DNA of 37,021 bases from Clostridia bacterium (GTDB lineage Bacteria > Bacillota > Clostridia > RGIG6154): assembly GCA_017622395.1 (NCBI GenBank), contig JAGARF010000220.1, positions 1-37,021 of the forward strand, read 5' to 3'. Position numbers and translations under genes: made by a program. Shown piece by piece: positions 18,037 through 26,459 of the stretch (within the stretch, counting starts at the first letter, position 1; each line of letters opens with the position of its first letter). Below the pieces are notes generated by a model that saw nothing but the letters and a program-made list of their open reading frames with translations, had not been told where the DNA came from and did not search any database.

Positions 18037-21000
18037 TTAGCGGTCAACATTAATAACAACAAGCTTGTAAATTGTACCTTGATAATCATGTATAAACAAT
18101 CTTGAACAGCTTGCGCCATAATCTTCATAGGTTTTTATGTCGGTAGTGGAGCCTTCTCTTGCAGATGCCTTTTCTCCCTTAATGTCCACAACGGTAATAA
18201 TTGTTGGAAGCACCCATGTGTTAGTTACCTGATTTTCGTCTGTTTCTTTATAAACCTTTGAACTGTCTGACAAGTCCATATTTGTAACTGTTATAAGTCC
18301 CTCATTAATTCTTACAGGGAAGCAGTCAAACATTCTTACACTACCACTCGTAACTTTTGAAGGAGTGCCTTCTCCCGGTGCGTTAACAACAGCACCTGTT
18401 TCAGGGTCTTTAACCTGTGTTCCGCCGCTTTCATTAACAATATATGGGTTACCGCCCTTAATTTCATCAAATAAGCCGCTTACCTGACCTGCAAGCGCAC
18501 CGCCCATTTTTCTTGGGTTATTTGTATAGTTAAGGCTCTGTCTGTATACAAGTGATGCATATATAACATTTCCGTTCACCTGATGGAGATTGATTATGTC
18601 ACCTTCTTTTACACTATATGAAGGGGTGTTATTTCCATTGTTAACAAATGCTTTCATATTGTTGAATGCACCTGTTGAGCTTTCATATACAGCATTGACC
18701 TGTTTTCCTGTGCTTGTTGCAGAGAGCTCAAGTCCTTGAATTCTCACGATAGGTTCACCATCAATATTAAGTGCATGCTTTACAGACTCAACTATAACAA
18801 ATGGCATTGTTCTTATGCTTGGTTTGTAATTTGTAAGCTTATCATTTTTCATAACAATATATTTTGCATTATATGATTTAGGGTCTGTATTATAAGCTGT
18901 AACATTTCCATATTTCATATCATTCAAAAGTACAGAAGTTGTCTTTATCTGGTACTTTGAATATTCGTCTGTTATGTCACCTGTTGAAACAAAGAATATC
19001 TTCGGTGAATTTCTTGTAAATGCTTTTCCGCCAAAGCCCTGCTGTAAATACTGTTCATCGTCTGCAGAATAGAATACTGAAAGTCTGCCGTTTGCTCTTG
19101 TGTCCTGATTTGAAATTGCAAGAGGAATTGAAACCTCTGAAATAAGACCTTCTTCTGTAGTTGTAAAGGTAATAAGAGTATCCTTGTAATTTTGAAGAAT
19201 TGCAATCATATCTAATGCTTCTTCTTTTGAATATGCATCGTTTTCGTTTGTAAATGCAACCTTTTCAGCAAGGATATAGTCAGCAAAAGCACCTGTTTCA
19301 AGGAAAATTCTAACCTTGCAGTCCTTCTTTAATCCTCTGCCGTCTTCAAAGCCGTTGATTAAAATACCAAGACCTTCAAGTGTTGTTGAAGAAGAATCAA
19401 AGTATACAATTTCACCGAAGGTATTGAAGTATGCAGTAGTTTCTGTACCTATGTCAGGAATCTTCACTGTCTCTGAGGTTACAAGTTTCTTTGCAAGTAA
19501 ATATTCTTCACCATCTGAAGAATATATGTATGATTCGCTTTCCTTGTCAATAGATGTACCGCCAACAGTCATAGTTTCTTTCTTGTCGGAAATAAGAATC
19601 TTGATTGCATTTTTGCTCTTTGCAACATCAATAACCATACCTGATTTGATATCTCCGAAAGTTGCGTTTGCTCCGTTTTTGATAATTGTAATTTCTGTGT
19701 TTTTGTTGTTCTTTTCGCTTAAATCAAGATTTGCGTATTCGTCTTTTACCGGCTCAACAAGTCCGTTTGAAATAATCTTTTCGCTTGCGATTACAGACTT
19801 AGTATACATTGAAACAAAGCCTTCAATAACGATTGTGTCATAAATATCGCTTGAGCCTGATTTGAGTGCTGTTACAGTACCATTTGAAAATTCCTTGATT
19901 TCTTCTTTTGTAACACCCTCAACCTTACTGCCGTTGAAAATTATAGTAGGAACACTTGCAATATCAAGATAATCCTCCTCTTCGTTCTCATCAATGTATT
20001 CAAGTTTTCCGTATGTAAGGTTTTCAAATTTATCTATTTCTATTACGAACTCTTCGCCGTCTTCTGCAAGAGCCGCATAGATAACCATCATTTTGTCTGT
20101 TTCTTCATCTTCAACAACATAAAATTCAACAACTCTGCCGATGAAGCCCTTAACATAATTTGCTGTGTCAGCAAGCTCAAATACAACATTTCCGATTTTG
20201 ATTTCATCATCATCAATTTCTGACTGACCTAAAAGGGCAGTTGTTCCGTTGTCTGTAACCTTACCTTCATACTTGTAAACACCTAAAACATCATATAAGA
20301 ATGTCTTATCAGATGTTGTATATGTAGCAACACCTGTATCTGTAACAGAAACAGCAGCAATCATATTAACATCAAACATATTGTAGAGCATTTTAGCAAG
20401 CTCACCGCGTGTTATTGGGTTTTCGCCAAAGTTGTTAACACCCTTTAACACCTTTAATGTGCTTGCAAGATAGTTAAAGCCTGCAGGATATCCGCCGTTT
20501 ATATTTGCAAACTGCTCATAGCCTAAGATTTTAACCAAAACCTTGTTAACCTGATTAACAGTAACAGGGTCTTCAGGTGAAAATTCTGTTTCAGATGTAC
20601 CAATCATATAGCCGATATCAGTAATCTGTGAAATTACACCAAATGCCCAATGAGTTGTAGGAACATCAGCAAATTTCTGAACCTTTTCAGCAGTATCAGG
20701 AGCAGAAGAAGCTGTTTCTTCTCCTGTTACAAGTCCTGTAGAAGGAGTTAAGAGGACATTGTCTAAATCCTCAGGAATTTCAAATTTATAGTACCATGCG
20801 TTTTCCTTTGCAACATCACCATGGTTGATTTTAAGCAAAACGGTAAGCACCTGAGCAAATTCTGCTCTTGTAAGATTTGCGTCAGCATTAAAAGCGCCTG
20901 TTTCGTCGCCGTTAATGATGCCCATTGCTTTGATTACTCCGATTTCCTCTGCATACTTTACAGCCTGAGTGGTTGCACCTGTGTCTTCAGCATAAACCAT

Positions 21001-21069
21001 AACGAACATACTGAGTACCATAGCACACGCAAGGATAACCGAGATAATTTTCTTCATTGAATTCATCAT
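18037..21069 (-). CDS. SLH-domain surface protein with N-terminal SLH triplet (1010 aa)
   Basis: The ATG at 21069 is preceded by AAGGAG at a 7-nt spacing, better placed than the internal Met5. The signal peptide is about 1-27. SLH-like repeats lie at 36-80 (signature LTRAE), 133-182 (degenerate, VTVNQ) and 194-235 (ITRGE); the linker between the first two is Ser/Thr/Glu-rich. The remaining 770 residues are strand-rich, acidic and without a recognised catalytic motif. N-terminal SLH followed by a long beta region is a common layout of S-layer or cell-wall structural proteins in Clostridia. It lies second in the operon, 99 bp after the beta-helix gene with a hairpin in the gap, and 21 bp before the C-terminally SLH-anchored protein. 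Probably a major wall-bound structural component; enzyme activity cannot be excluded. Confidence 0.92.
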   Translation of the reverse strand: MMNSMKKIISVILACAMVLSMFVMVYAEDTGATTQAVKYAEEIGVIKAMGIINGDETGAFNADANLTRAEFAQVLTVLLKINHGDVAKENAWYYKFEIPEDLDNVLLTPSTGLVTGEETASSAPDTAEKVQKFADVPTTHWAFGVISQITDIGYMIGTSETEFSPEDPVTVNQVNKVLVKILGYEQFANINGGYPAGFNYLASTLKVLKGVNNFGENPITRGELAKMLYNMFDVNMIAAVSVTDTGVATYTTSDKTFLYDVLGVYKYEGKVTDNGTTALLGQSEIDDDEIKIGNVVFELADTANYVKGFIGRVVEFYVVEDEETDKMMVIYAALAEDGEEFVIEIDKFENLTYGKLEYIDENEEEDYLDIASVPTIIFNGSKVEGVTKEEIKEFSNGTVTALKSGSSDIYDTIVIEGFVSMYTKSVIASEKIISNGLVEPVKDEYANLDLSEKNNKNTEITIIKNGANATFGDIKSGMVIDVAKSKNAIKILISDKKETMTVGGTSIDKESESYIYSSDGEEYLLAKKLVTSETVKIPDIGTETTAYFNTFGEIVYFDSSSTTLEGLGILINGFEDGRGLKKDCKVRIFLETGAFADYILAEKVAFTNENDAYSKEEALDMIAILQNYKDTLITFTTTEEGLISEVSIPLAISNQDTRANGRLSVFYSADDEQYLQQGFGGKAFTRNSPKIFFVSTGDITDEYSKYQIKTTSVLLNDMKYGNVTAYNTDPKSYNAKYIVMKNDKLTNYKPSIRTMPFVIVESVKHALNIDGEPIVRIQGLELSATSTGKQVNAVYESSTGAFNNMKAFVNNGNNTPSYSVKEGDIINLHQVNGNVIYASLVYRQSLNYTNNPRKMGGALAGQVSGLFDEIKGGNPYIVNESGGTQVKDPETGAVVNAPGEGTPSKVTSGSVRMFDCFPVRINEGLITVTNMDLSDSSKVYKETDENQVTNTWVLPTIITVVDIKGEKASAREGSTTDIKTYEDYGASCSRLFIHDYQGTIYKLVVINVDR

Positions 21070-21125
21070 TTTATCTCTCCTTAAGATAGTTTAGTCGATT
21101 ATTTAGAATTTTCCTTTCTGTGTAG

Positions 21126-21147
21126 GGGCGACCCTGTGTGGTCGCCC
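21126..21147. repeat. GC-rich palindrome between the beta-helix gene and the SLH gene
   Basis: GGGCGACC and GGTCGCCC form a perfect 8-bp stem with a CTGTGT loop. The 7-bp word GTGTAGG occurs directly repeated on both sides (21120-21126 and 21155-21161). No T-tract follows on the minus strand, so it does not look like a complete terminator. It may be a palindromic intergenic repeat or an mRNA hairpin that tunes readthrough from the beta-helix gene into the SLH genes. Confidence 0.6.
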
Positions 21148-21168
21148 GTTCACAGTGTAGGCAATTTA

Positions 21169-24100
21169 TCATTTAACATTTGAGTAATAAGTCATCATTG
21201 CCTCAAGTCCGCCAAAGATTAAATCCTTATTAAATGCGGTGTTTGTAATGGCAATAAGACCGCTGCCTGACTCTTCCCAGAATACCTGTTTTCCAAGGTC
21301 CTCAGAAATAACTCTGATTGGGAGCATCATTCTGTTATTAACTATGGTTGCAGGCTGGTCAAGTGTTCTTGCAGCACCGTCATAGTAATAGGTTGTCTGA
21401 TTTTCGGTAAACTTCAGTGTATGTCCGTCTGCAACAACTGTAGCAGTTGCTGTTGCACCGTCCCATGTTACTTTAGCTCCGAATGCTTCGGAAATAAATC
21501 TTATAGGAACAAGTGTTCTTCCGTTAACAACTGCAGGAGCTGCCTGAAGGTAACTGTGCTGACCGTTAATCATAGCAGTCTGTTTTCCTACATTAAGAAT
21601 AATACTGTCGCCGTTTACCTTAATAAGCTGAGTTAAGAGCTTGTCATTCTTTGTTGCCTCAACCATCTTAAATCCGCCGATAAGCATTACGCCGTTTCCT
21701 GAGCCTTCAAGTTCAACATCAAGGTCTGAGTTTGTATCCTGAAGTGCACCGAGATAAATCCAGCCTGCCTCGCCGTTTCTGTTGTCGATATTAAATATTC
21801 TGTCCTCACCGTCATAGGTTGACTTTGTTTTTAACCTAATATTTGTATCGCCGTTTTCAGCTTTACCTACCCAATAATAAACATGCTGATATTCATAAGG
21901 AGCTTCAAAGCTGATTGTTATTCTTTCTCTGTTTCCTTCCTGGTCTTTTGAAAGGAGACGAACACCGTCTACACCGATTTGTGTTTCCTTCCAGGTCTTC
22001 TTATCTGCAAAGCTGTATACACTTGCCATATTATGATTAAATACTTTACCCTTTGTTAAGTAGTAGTCTGTATAAAGCTCATCAAGAACAAGTGCACCTG
22101 ATGATGCAGGCCATATTTCCAAAGGCTGATTTGCATAATCATAGAATACGAGTTCGCCATCGTCTACAAGACCGTTCGGGTCTAACACATCGCAAAGTAC
22201 AACATCGTTTACATAAAGAACAACTCTTGTTCCGCCCTTAACATTAGGTGCACCGAATTTGATGTTACATCTTTCGCCCGGTGTGTAATATCCGTTGTTA
22301 GGAATAATCGCAATAAACTGCTGAATTCCGCCGCTGAATCTCTGTACCTCAATCTTGTCTTTCTTAAATACTGCAGCATATGAGTTTACATTATAGAAGT
22401 TCTTTGTTTTGTCTGAGTTCTTGACTGTAACCGCCTGATATCCGTCTGCAGGGTTAAGTACCATATCAAAGTTATAAATATCAGTCTTTCCGCTTGAACC
22501 GAATTCCCATTGAGCATATCTAACCTGAATATCTTCTCTTGGAGTAAACGGTGCGTGGTCAACAGGAGTTCTTAATCCCATAAGTCCGTTTGCATTCCAG
22601 CCGCTTGCATTGGTAACATGCTTAGTCGCTGCTGTCTGCCACTTGGTTTCAAATACTTCTTCAACTTCCGTATCTTCCTTAGGTGTTGAATTTGTAAGCT
22701 TCATTTCCTTATATTCTTCATTGTCCTGAAGTTCGATTGTAACTCCGCCTGTTGATGTATAGAATGAAAGATAACCAGGTTTTGTTACAGGGAGAACTGT
22801 GTCTACTGTATCATAAATTACAGTTCCGTTTAATTCAAAGTAGTATCTTACACCTGCGATGGTGTTAACAATACCAAAGGCAACATCTGCCCATTCACCG
22901 TTCTTTAAGTATGCGTTGTTAACAGTTGAAAGGATACCTGACTGTGAGCCTCTTCGCTGAACTTCAACCTGTTCCTGCTTGATAACAACCATATAACCGT
23001 CGCCTGCATAGTTGTGCTGAGAAACCGCCTGTTCTCTGTGCTTAACAGCAACATAAGCTGAGCTTCCTTCAGGCCATGTAATTCTCATCTTAAAGCGGTT
23101 GATTTCACCGATGCCCGGCATATCAGGAGCTGCAACTGTTGCTGCACCGTCAAAGAGCATCTTTATAGTCTTTGTTCCCTCGTCATAAGAAAGGGCATTT
23201 GACATATCTGTGTTTCCGCCGTTCTTTATCCAGCTGTCTGTATTAACACCGTCTTCCTTAAATATGAAGTGAAGGTTTCTTTCTTCTGAGTAAACGCTGA
23301 GTGATACTTCCTCATAAACCTTTATAAGCTCTGCGGAGGCTGCGTCAACCTCAGCCTGTGTAGCCTGACCGTCTGCCATAGATGCATAAAGTCTTGCCTT
23401 TGCAAGTGCGTCCTCAAGCTTTTTCTTTGAGCCTGCAGGATATCCGCCGCCCACTTCTCCTTCAACAAGGTTTGCAAGCTTTTCACTTATCTGTTCAATA
23501 TTGTAATTGATTGTATCAAATTTAAGCTGTTCGTATTTAGATGTTGTAAAGAGGTGAGGAACACCTGTGCTCATCCAGCTTGAAGGATAGTTAGCTGAAT
23601 AGTTCTGTGCCTCAACTGTCCAATAATATGGAGCATTGCCAACCTGAAGGTCGTCAAAGGTTGCATATGCGTTATGGCAAATCTGCTCTTTAACAATATT
23701 CTTCATTTCAGGGTCTGTGGCAATTCTTATAATATATTGGTCAGCACCCTTTGCATTTTCCCAAACGAATTCTGCCTGCTGTGCATCAATTCCTGTTGCA
23801 CCGTTTGCAGGATATAATTTTCTGAAAGGTGAAGATTCTTCATTAAATAATGGAAGGTGGTCTCTTGTTTCTGAGATATACACACCTGTATCTTTATAAT
23901 CAAAGTTTAACTCTGTAAGAGCATTTGGTCTTGATTTTGCAAGCTCTGAATCTGACTTTAATCTGTAGTCATTATTTTTATAATCAACAAATTGGTCTTC
24001 CATATCACTTGTAATAAGTGTATTGTTTTCAGCAACAAGTGTTGGCTCGTCGAAAATTCTTTCACTCCATGACCATGGAAGGTTTGCTATATTATGTGAA

Positions 24101-26073
24101 ATAGTTGATTTATAAGGAAGCCAGCCGACGCTTCCGTTTGCTTTAGCCTTCTGAGCATATTCAAGCTCCTCGTAAAGCTCAGGCCATTCCTCGTAAAATC
24201 TTGTTTCATTATCACGGACATCTTCCATAAATGAAACCCAGTCCTGACCGCCTGATAAAAGGAGAAGCATAGTTCCGTTAAAGGTTTCACCTGAATGTGA
24301 GTATGTAAGCGAGCCTCTTGCGCAGTCAATCATTGTGTTGTCAAGAACTGTGCAGAAATTAGCACCGTTAATATGAACACCTGCACCTGTATCCCACATA
24401 ATGTTGTTGTAAATATGAGTATCTGACAGCATATCGTCAGCATAAATAGCATTTGTACCGTTAGAAGATGTGCCGCCCTTTGAGTTTGTGTTGTGAATTA
24501 AGTTGTGGTGGATTATATTATCTCTCATAATAAAGTCGCGGCCTTGATAAATAGCACCTGCATCGTATGGCTCTCTTGTTACATTCCATACGTGGTTGTA
24601 TGATGTGTCTGAACGGATATAACCGTAGTTATATGCGTGGAACATCATATTATGCATAGAGTTGTTTGTAACCTCAAGACCCATAGAGTTGTTTGCATAA
24701 ATACCTGCCTGAGATGTTATAAGAGAAGCTCTTTCTAAAAAGTTGTTATGAATTCTTGAATGACCGTCTTCAAGATTATAAGGGCTTCCTGTGGCAACCG
24801 ATATGTGTGAGAAGCCTGCATCATAGAAATCATTTGACTCTATATTAATATAAGTAGAATCGTTATGCTGAGTTGTAGATTTCCAGCCGATAGACGTTCT
24901 GTTTCTTCCGTTAATAATTCTGTTCTTCCAGTTTTCACCCTGTGTCATCTGGATTGAACGCTTCTGCATACCAAAGAACTCATTTCCTACTATATTAATA
25001 TGGTGATTGTCTCTGCCCATATAAATACCTGTTTCAGCACCGAAGAATTTCAGGCCCTCAAAGTTAACATAGTTTAAAAGCTCAAAGTTGATTAAAGGAA
25101 ATGTCTGGTATGAAACATACATTTCGTGGCCCTTAAGGTCGTATGGTGGGTAATAATAAAGAGTGTTGTCGTTTCTGTCTAAATACCATTCTGTAGGACA
25201 ATCCATTTCTTCTAAAAGGTTTTTAACCTTCCATCTCTTTGTTTTATTACACACAACACCGAAGTCTGTACCGTATCTTAAGGTAATTTCAAGAGTTTCC
25301 TCGTCGATTTTGGCAATTTTATTGATTTCGTGTCTGTAGTCTTCGCCCCAGTATCCAACAATAAGCATCTGCTCTTTATCTGCAGTCTGCCAGTTGCCTA
25401 TTCTTGAGGTTTCAGCCTGAAATACACCGCCGCCGTTTGTAACTGCTCTGCCTGTTTTACCGCCAATAACGGTTTTAACATACTTTCCATAGTGCATTTC
25501 GCCGTTTGGCCACTGAGAAAGCATCTGTGTTTTACCGTCAAGATAAACATCAACCCAATTAAGAGGACAAGTGCTTTCACTTTCAGCCCAGCCGATAACA
25601 CCAAGCTTTCCAATGTTATAGTCGTCTAAATCAAGCTTCATAACCTTGCCTCTTCCTTCTTCAGGAATTCTTGCAAGTGTTTCGGCATCTGTTACGAACT
25701 GAAACTTGCTTGTATCAAGCTTTAAAGCTGATGTAAATACAGGAGTTTCTCCTTCATATGCCTTATAGGTTATGGGAGCATGCTTTGTTCCCGAATCCCT
25801 TGCATCCATAAATACTGTGTTGTCAAAATTGTAAGTACCTTCACGAAAAATAACCGTAACAGGCTTGGTTTTGTCAATCTGTCTTACTTTTTTAACAGCA
25901 CCCTCAAAGGTTGCAATAGGGTCATCAATGCTTCCGCTTGCAGAATCTGAACCCTTAGGGCTTACATAGATAAATATTTCGCCCTTATCTGTTGCAGGGG
26001 TTGCCGCAAGAGAGGTCATTGTTGGCATTATCAATGTTATAACTAACAATACCGATAGTAATACCTTTTTCAT
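21169..26073 (-). CDS. Secreted parallel beta-helix protein with copper-amine-oxidase-N-like surface modules (1634 aa)
   Basis: I take ATG 26073, not the in-frame ATG at 26112, because AAAGGTGA precedes it and the protein then opens with a signal peptide (1-24). A right-handed beta-helix domain (about 33-690) begins IYVSPKGSD. Then come an Fn3-like module (751-845), a FIVAR-like helical stretch (851-925), two homologous LamG/DUF1080-like sandwiches (935-1125 and 1139-1328) and a golvesin-like module (1351-1471). The C-terminus (1482-1611) is a copper-amine-oxidase N-terminal-like stalk with the signatures NGRTLVPIRFISEAFG and NNRMMLPIRVISEDLG. The motif DAGAIYQGR begins at D504 and YADD is at 544-547, matching the two other beta-helix proteins here. 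Probably an extracellular polysaccharide-degrading enzyme held at the cell surface; substrate unknown. It is the first gene of the four-gene operon. Confidence 0.9.
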   Translation of the reverse strand: MKKVLLSVLLVITLIMPTMTSLAATPATDKGEIFIYVSPKGSDSASGSIDDPIATFEGAVKKVRQIDKTKPVTVIFREGTYNFDNTVFMDARDSGTKHAPITYKAYEGETPVFTSALKLDTSKFQFVTDAETLARIPEEGRGKVMKLDLDDYNIGKLGVIGWAESESTCPLNWVDVYLDGKTQMLSQWPNGEMHYGKYVKTVIGGKTGRAVTNGGGVFQAETSRIGNWQTADKEQMLIVGYWGEDYRHEINKIAKIDEETLEITLRYGTDFGVVCNKTKRWKVKNLLEEMDCPTEWYLDRNDNTLYYYPPYDLKGHEMYVSYQTFPLINFELLNYVNFEGLKFFGAETGIYMGRDNHHINIVGNEFFGMQKRSIQMTQGENWKNRIINGRNRTSIGWKSTTQHNDSTYINIESNDFYDAGFSHISVATGSPYNLEDGHSRIHNNFLERASLITSQAGIYANNSMGLEVTNNSMHNMMFHAYNYGYIRSDTSYNHVWNVTREPYDAGAIYQGRDFIMRDNIIHHNLIHNTNSKGGTSSNGTNAIYADDMLSDTHIYNNIMWDTGAGVHINGANFCTVLDNTMIDCARGSLTYSHSGETFNGTMLLLLSGGQDWVSFMEDVRDNETRFYEEWPELYEELEYAQKAKANGSVGWLPYKSTISHNIANLPWSWSERIFDEPTLVAENNTLITSDMEDQFVDYKNNDYRLKSDSELAKSRPNALTELNFDYKDTGVYISETRDHLPLFNEESSPFRKLYPANGATGIDAQQAEFVWENAKGADQYIIRIATDPEMKNIVKEQICHNAYATFDDLQVGNAPYYWTVEAQNYSANYPSSWMSTGVPHLFTTSKYEQLKFDTINYNIEQISEKLANLVEGEVGGGYPAGSKKKLEDALAKARLYASMADGQATQAEVDAASAELIKVYEEVSLSVYSEERNLHFIFKEDGVNTDSWIKNGGNTDMSNALSYDEGTKTIKMLFDGAATVAAPDMPGIGEINRFKMRITWPEGSSAYVAVKHREQAVSQHNYAGDGYMVVIKQEQVEVQRRGSQSGILSTVNNAYLKNGEWADVAFGIVNTIAGVRYYFELNGTVIYDTVDTVLPVTKPGYLSFYTSTGGVTIELQDNEEYKEMKLTNSTPKEDTEVEEVFETKWQTAATKHVTNASGWNANGLMGLRTPVDHAPFTPREDIQVRYAQWEFGSSGKTDIYNFDMVLNPADGYQAVTVKNSDKTKNFYNVNSYAAVFKKDKIEVQRFSGGIQQFIAIIPNNGYYTPGERCNIKFGAPNVKGGTRVVLYVNDVVLCDVLDPNGLVDDGELVFYDYANQPLEIWPASSGALVLDELYTDYYLTKGKVFNHNMASVYSFADKKTWKETQIGVDGVRLLSKDQEGNRERITISFEAPYEYQHVYYWVGKAENGDTNIRLKTKSTYDGEDRIFNIDNRNGEAGWIYLGALQDTNSDLDVELEGSGNGVMLIGGFKMVEATKNDKLLTQLIKVNGDSIILNVGKQTAMINGQHSYLQAAPAVVNGRTLVPIRFISEAFGAKVTWDGATATATVVADGHTLKFTENQTTYYYDGAARTLDQPATIVNNRMMLPIRVISEDLGKQVFWEESGSGLIAITNTAFNKDLIFGGLEAMMTYYSNVK

Positions 26074-26156
26074 TTTCTTCACCTTTCTGTAAATTTTAAT
26101 GTGTCTGTCCATAATTTCATATTACAAAAAATAAAAATTATTTACTTTTTTAAAAT

Positions 26157-26211
26157 TGCAGAAAATCCCTTAAACCCCTGTAATTACTTGATTTTTCGGG
26201 AATCCTCTGCA
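26157..26211 (-). promoter_or_regulatory. Predicted structured 5' leader of the beta-helix operon
   Basis: In the minus-strand transcript TGCAGAGGATTCCC (26211-26198) can pair with GGGATTTTCTGCA (26169-26157): six Watson-Crick pairs, two G-U pairs, two more pairs, a one-base bulge and three G-C pairs. The loop is 28 nt. It lies about 20 nt after the predicted start and 84 nt before the ATG. It matches no riboswitch class I can recognise. Confidence 0.4.
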
Positions 26212-26235
26212 TAATATTCCATTATGGTTTTATAC

Positions 26236-26264
26236 ATTATAATATAAATTTTGCAGAATTGCAA
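26236..26264 (-). promoter_or_regulatory. Promoter of the four-gene surface operon
   Basis: On the minus strand TTGCAA (26264-26259), a 17-bp spacer and TATAAT (26241-26236) form a near-consensus vegetative promoter. The predicted start near 26229 leaves a leader of about 155 nt before the beta-helix ATG, long enough for post-initiation control. Confidence 0.82.
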
Positions 26265-26369
26265 GAGTTTTTCTTGTTTTTTAGAAAAAATTTCGTATAA
26301 AATAGTCATTTTCCTTCTTTTACTCAAGAAAAGTAAATTACTGCCTTTTTTCCCCTTCGTTTTTTGTGT

Positions 26370-26396
26370 AAAAAAAAGAAACCGCGGAGCGGTTTC
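26370..26396 (-). terminator. Second terminator-like hairpin behind the DUF4380 gene
   Basis: GAAACCGC, a 3-nt loop and GCGGTTTC form an 8-bp stem followed on the minus strand by eight T residues. It stands about 40 bp beyond the first terminator and would insulate the beta-helix promoter from readthrough. Confidence 0.75.
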
Positions 26397-26400
26397 AGAA

Positions 26401-26434
26401 TTCACTGTGCACTGTGCGTTTTGCATTGTGCACT
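26401..26434. repeat. TGTGCAC-type short tandem repeat
   Basis: CACTGTGCACTGTGC and GCATTGTGCAC reiterate a TGTGCAC-like heptamer three to four times between two terminator hairpins. It has the look of the small dispersed intergenic repeats found in gut Clostridia. Whether other copies exist in this genome cannot be seen from the window. Confidence 0.5.
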
Positions 26435-26459
26435 AAAAAAAGCCCTACAGGGCTTTTTT
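26434..26459 (-). terminator. Terminator of the DUF4380 gene, overlapping its stop codon
   Basis: AAAAAAGCCCT and AGGGCTTTTTT form an 11-bp stem with a 2-nt loop and a T7 tail on the minus strand. The TAG stop (26447-26445) lies inside the hairpin, so the last codons double as terminator sequence. Confidence 0.85.

Larger units (their letters stand above)
26074..26444. other. 371-bp intergenic region between the DUF4380 gene and the beta-helix operon
   Basis: No gene is supported here. In minus-strand order it holds the tail of the DUF4380 terminator, a TGTGCAC-type repeat, a second terminator-like hairpin, an AT-rich stretch, the operon promoter at 26236-26264, and a roughly 155-nt leader with a predicted stem. 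Short open frames on either strand have no convincing start or coding character. Confidence 0.7.

Noticed and set aside
19316..19843. 175-codon open frame on the plus strand
   Set aside because: It lies wholly inside the 1010-aa SLH gene on the other strand, has no ribosome site and shows the Ser/Pro-rich composition typical of an antisense shadow.
21126..21147. Hairpin read as a terminator between the beta-helix and SLH genes
   Set aside because: No T-tract follows on the minus strand and no clear promoter is found after it, so the genes are taken as one operon.
26157..26211. c-di-GMP or other known riboswitch
   Set aside because: The conserved core sequences of the classes I know are absent; only a single stem is supported.
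26184..26436. Short open frames of 60-80 codons on both strands in the intergenic region
   Set aside because: They run through terminators, the promoter and a short repeat, lack ribosome sites, and have low-complexity Lys/Phe-rich products.
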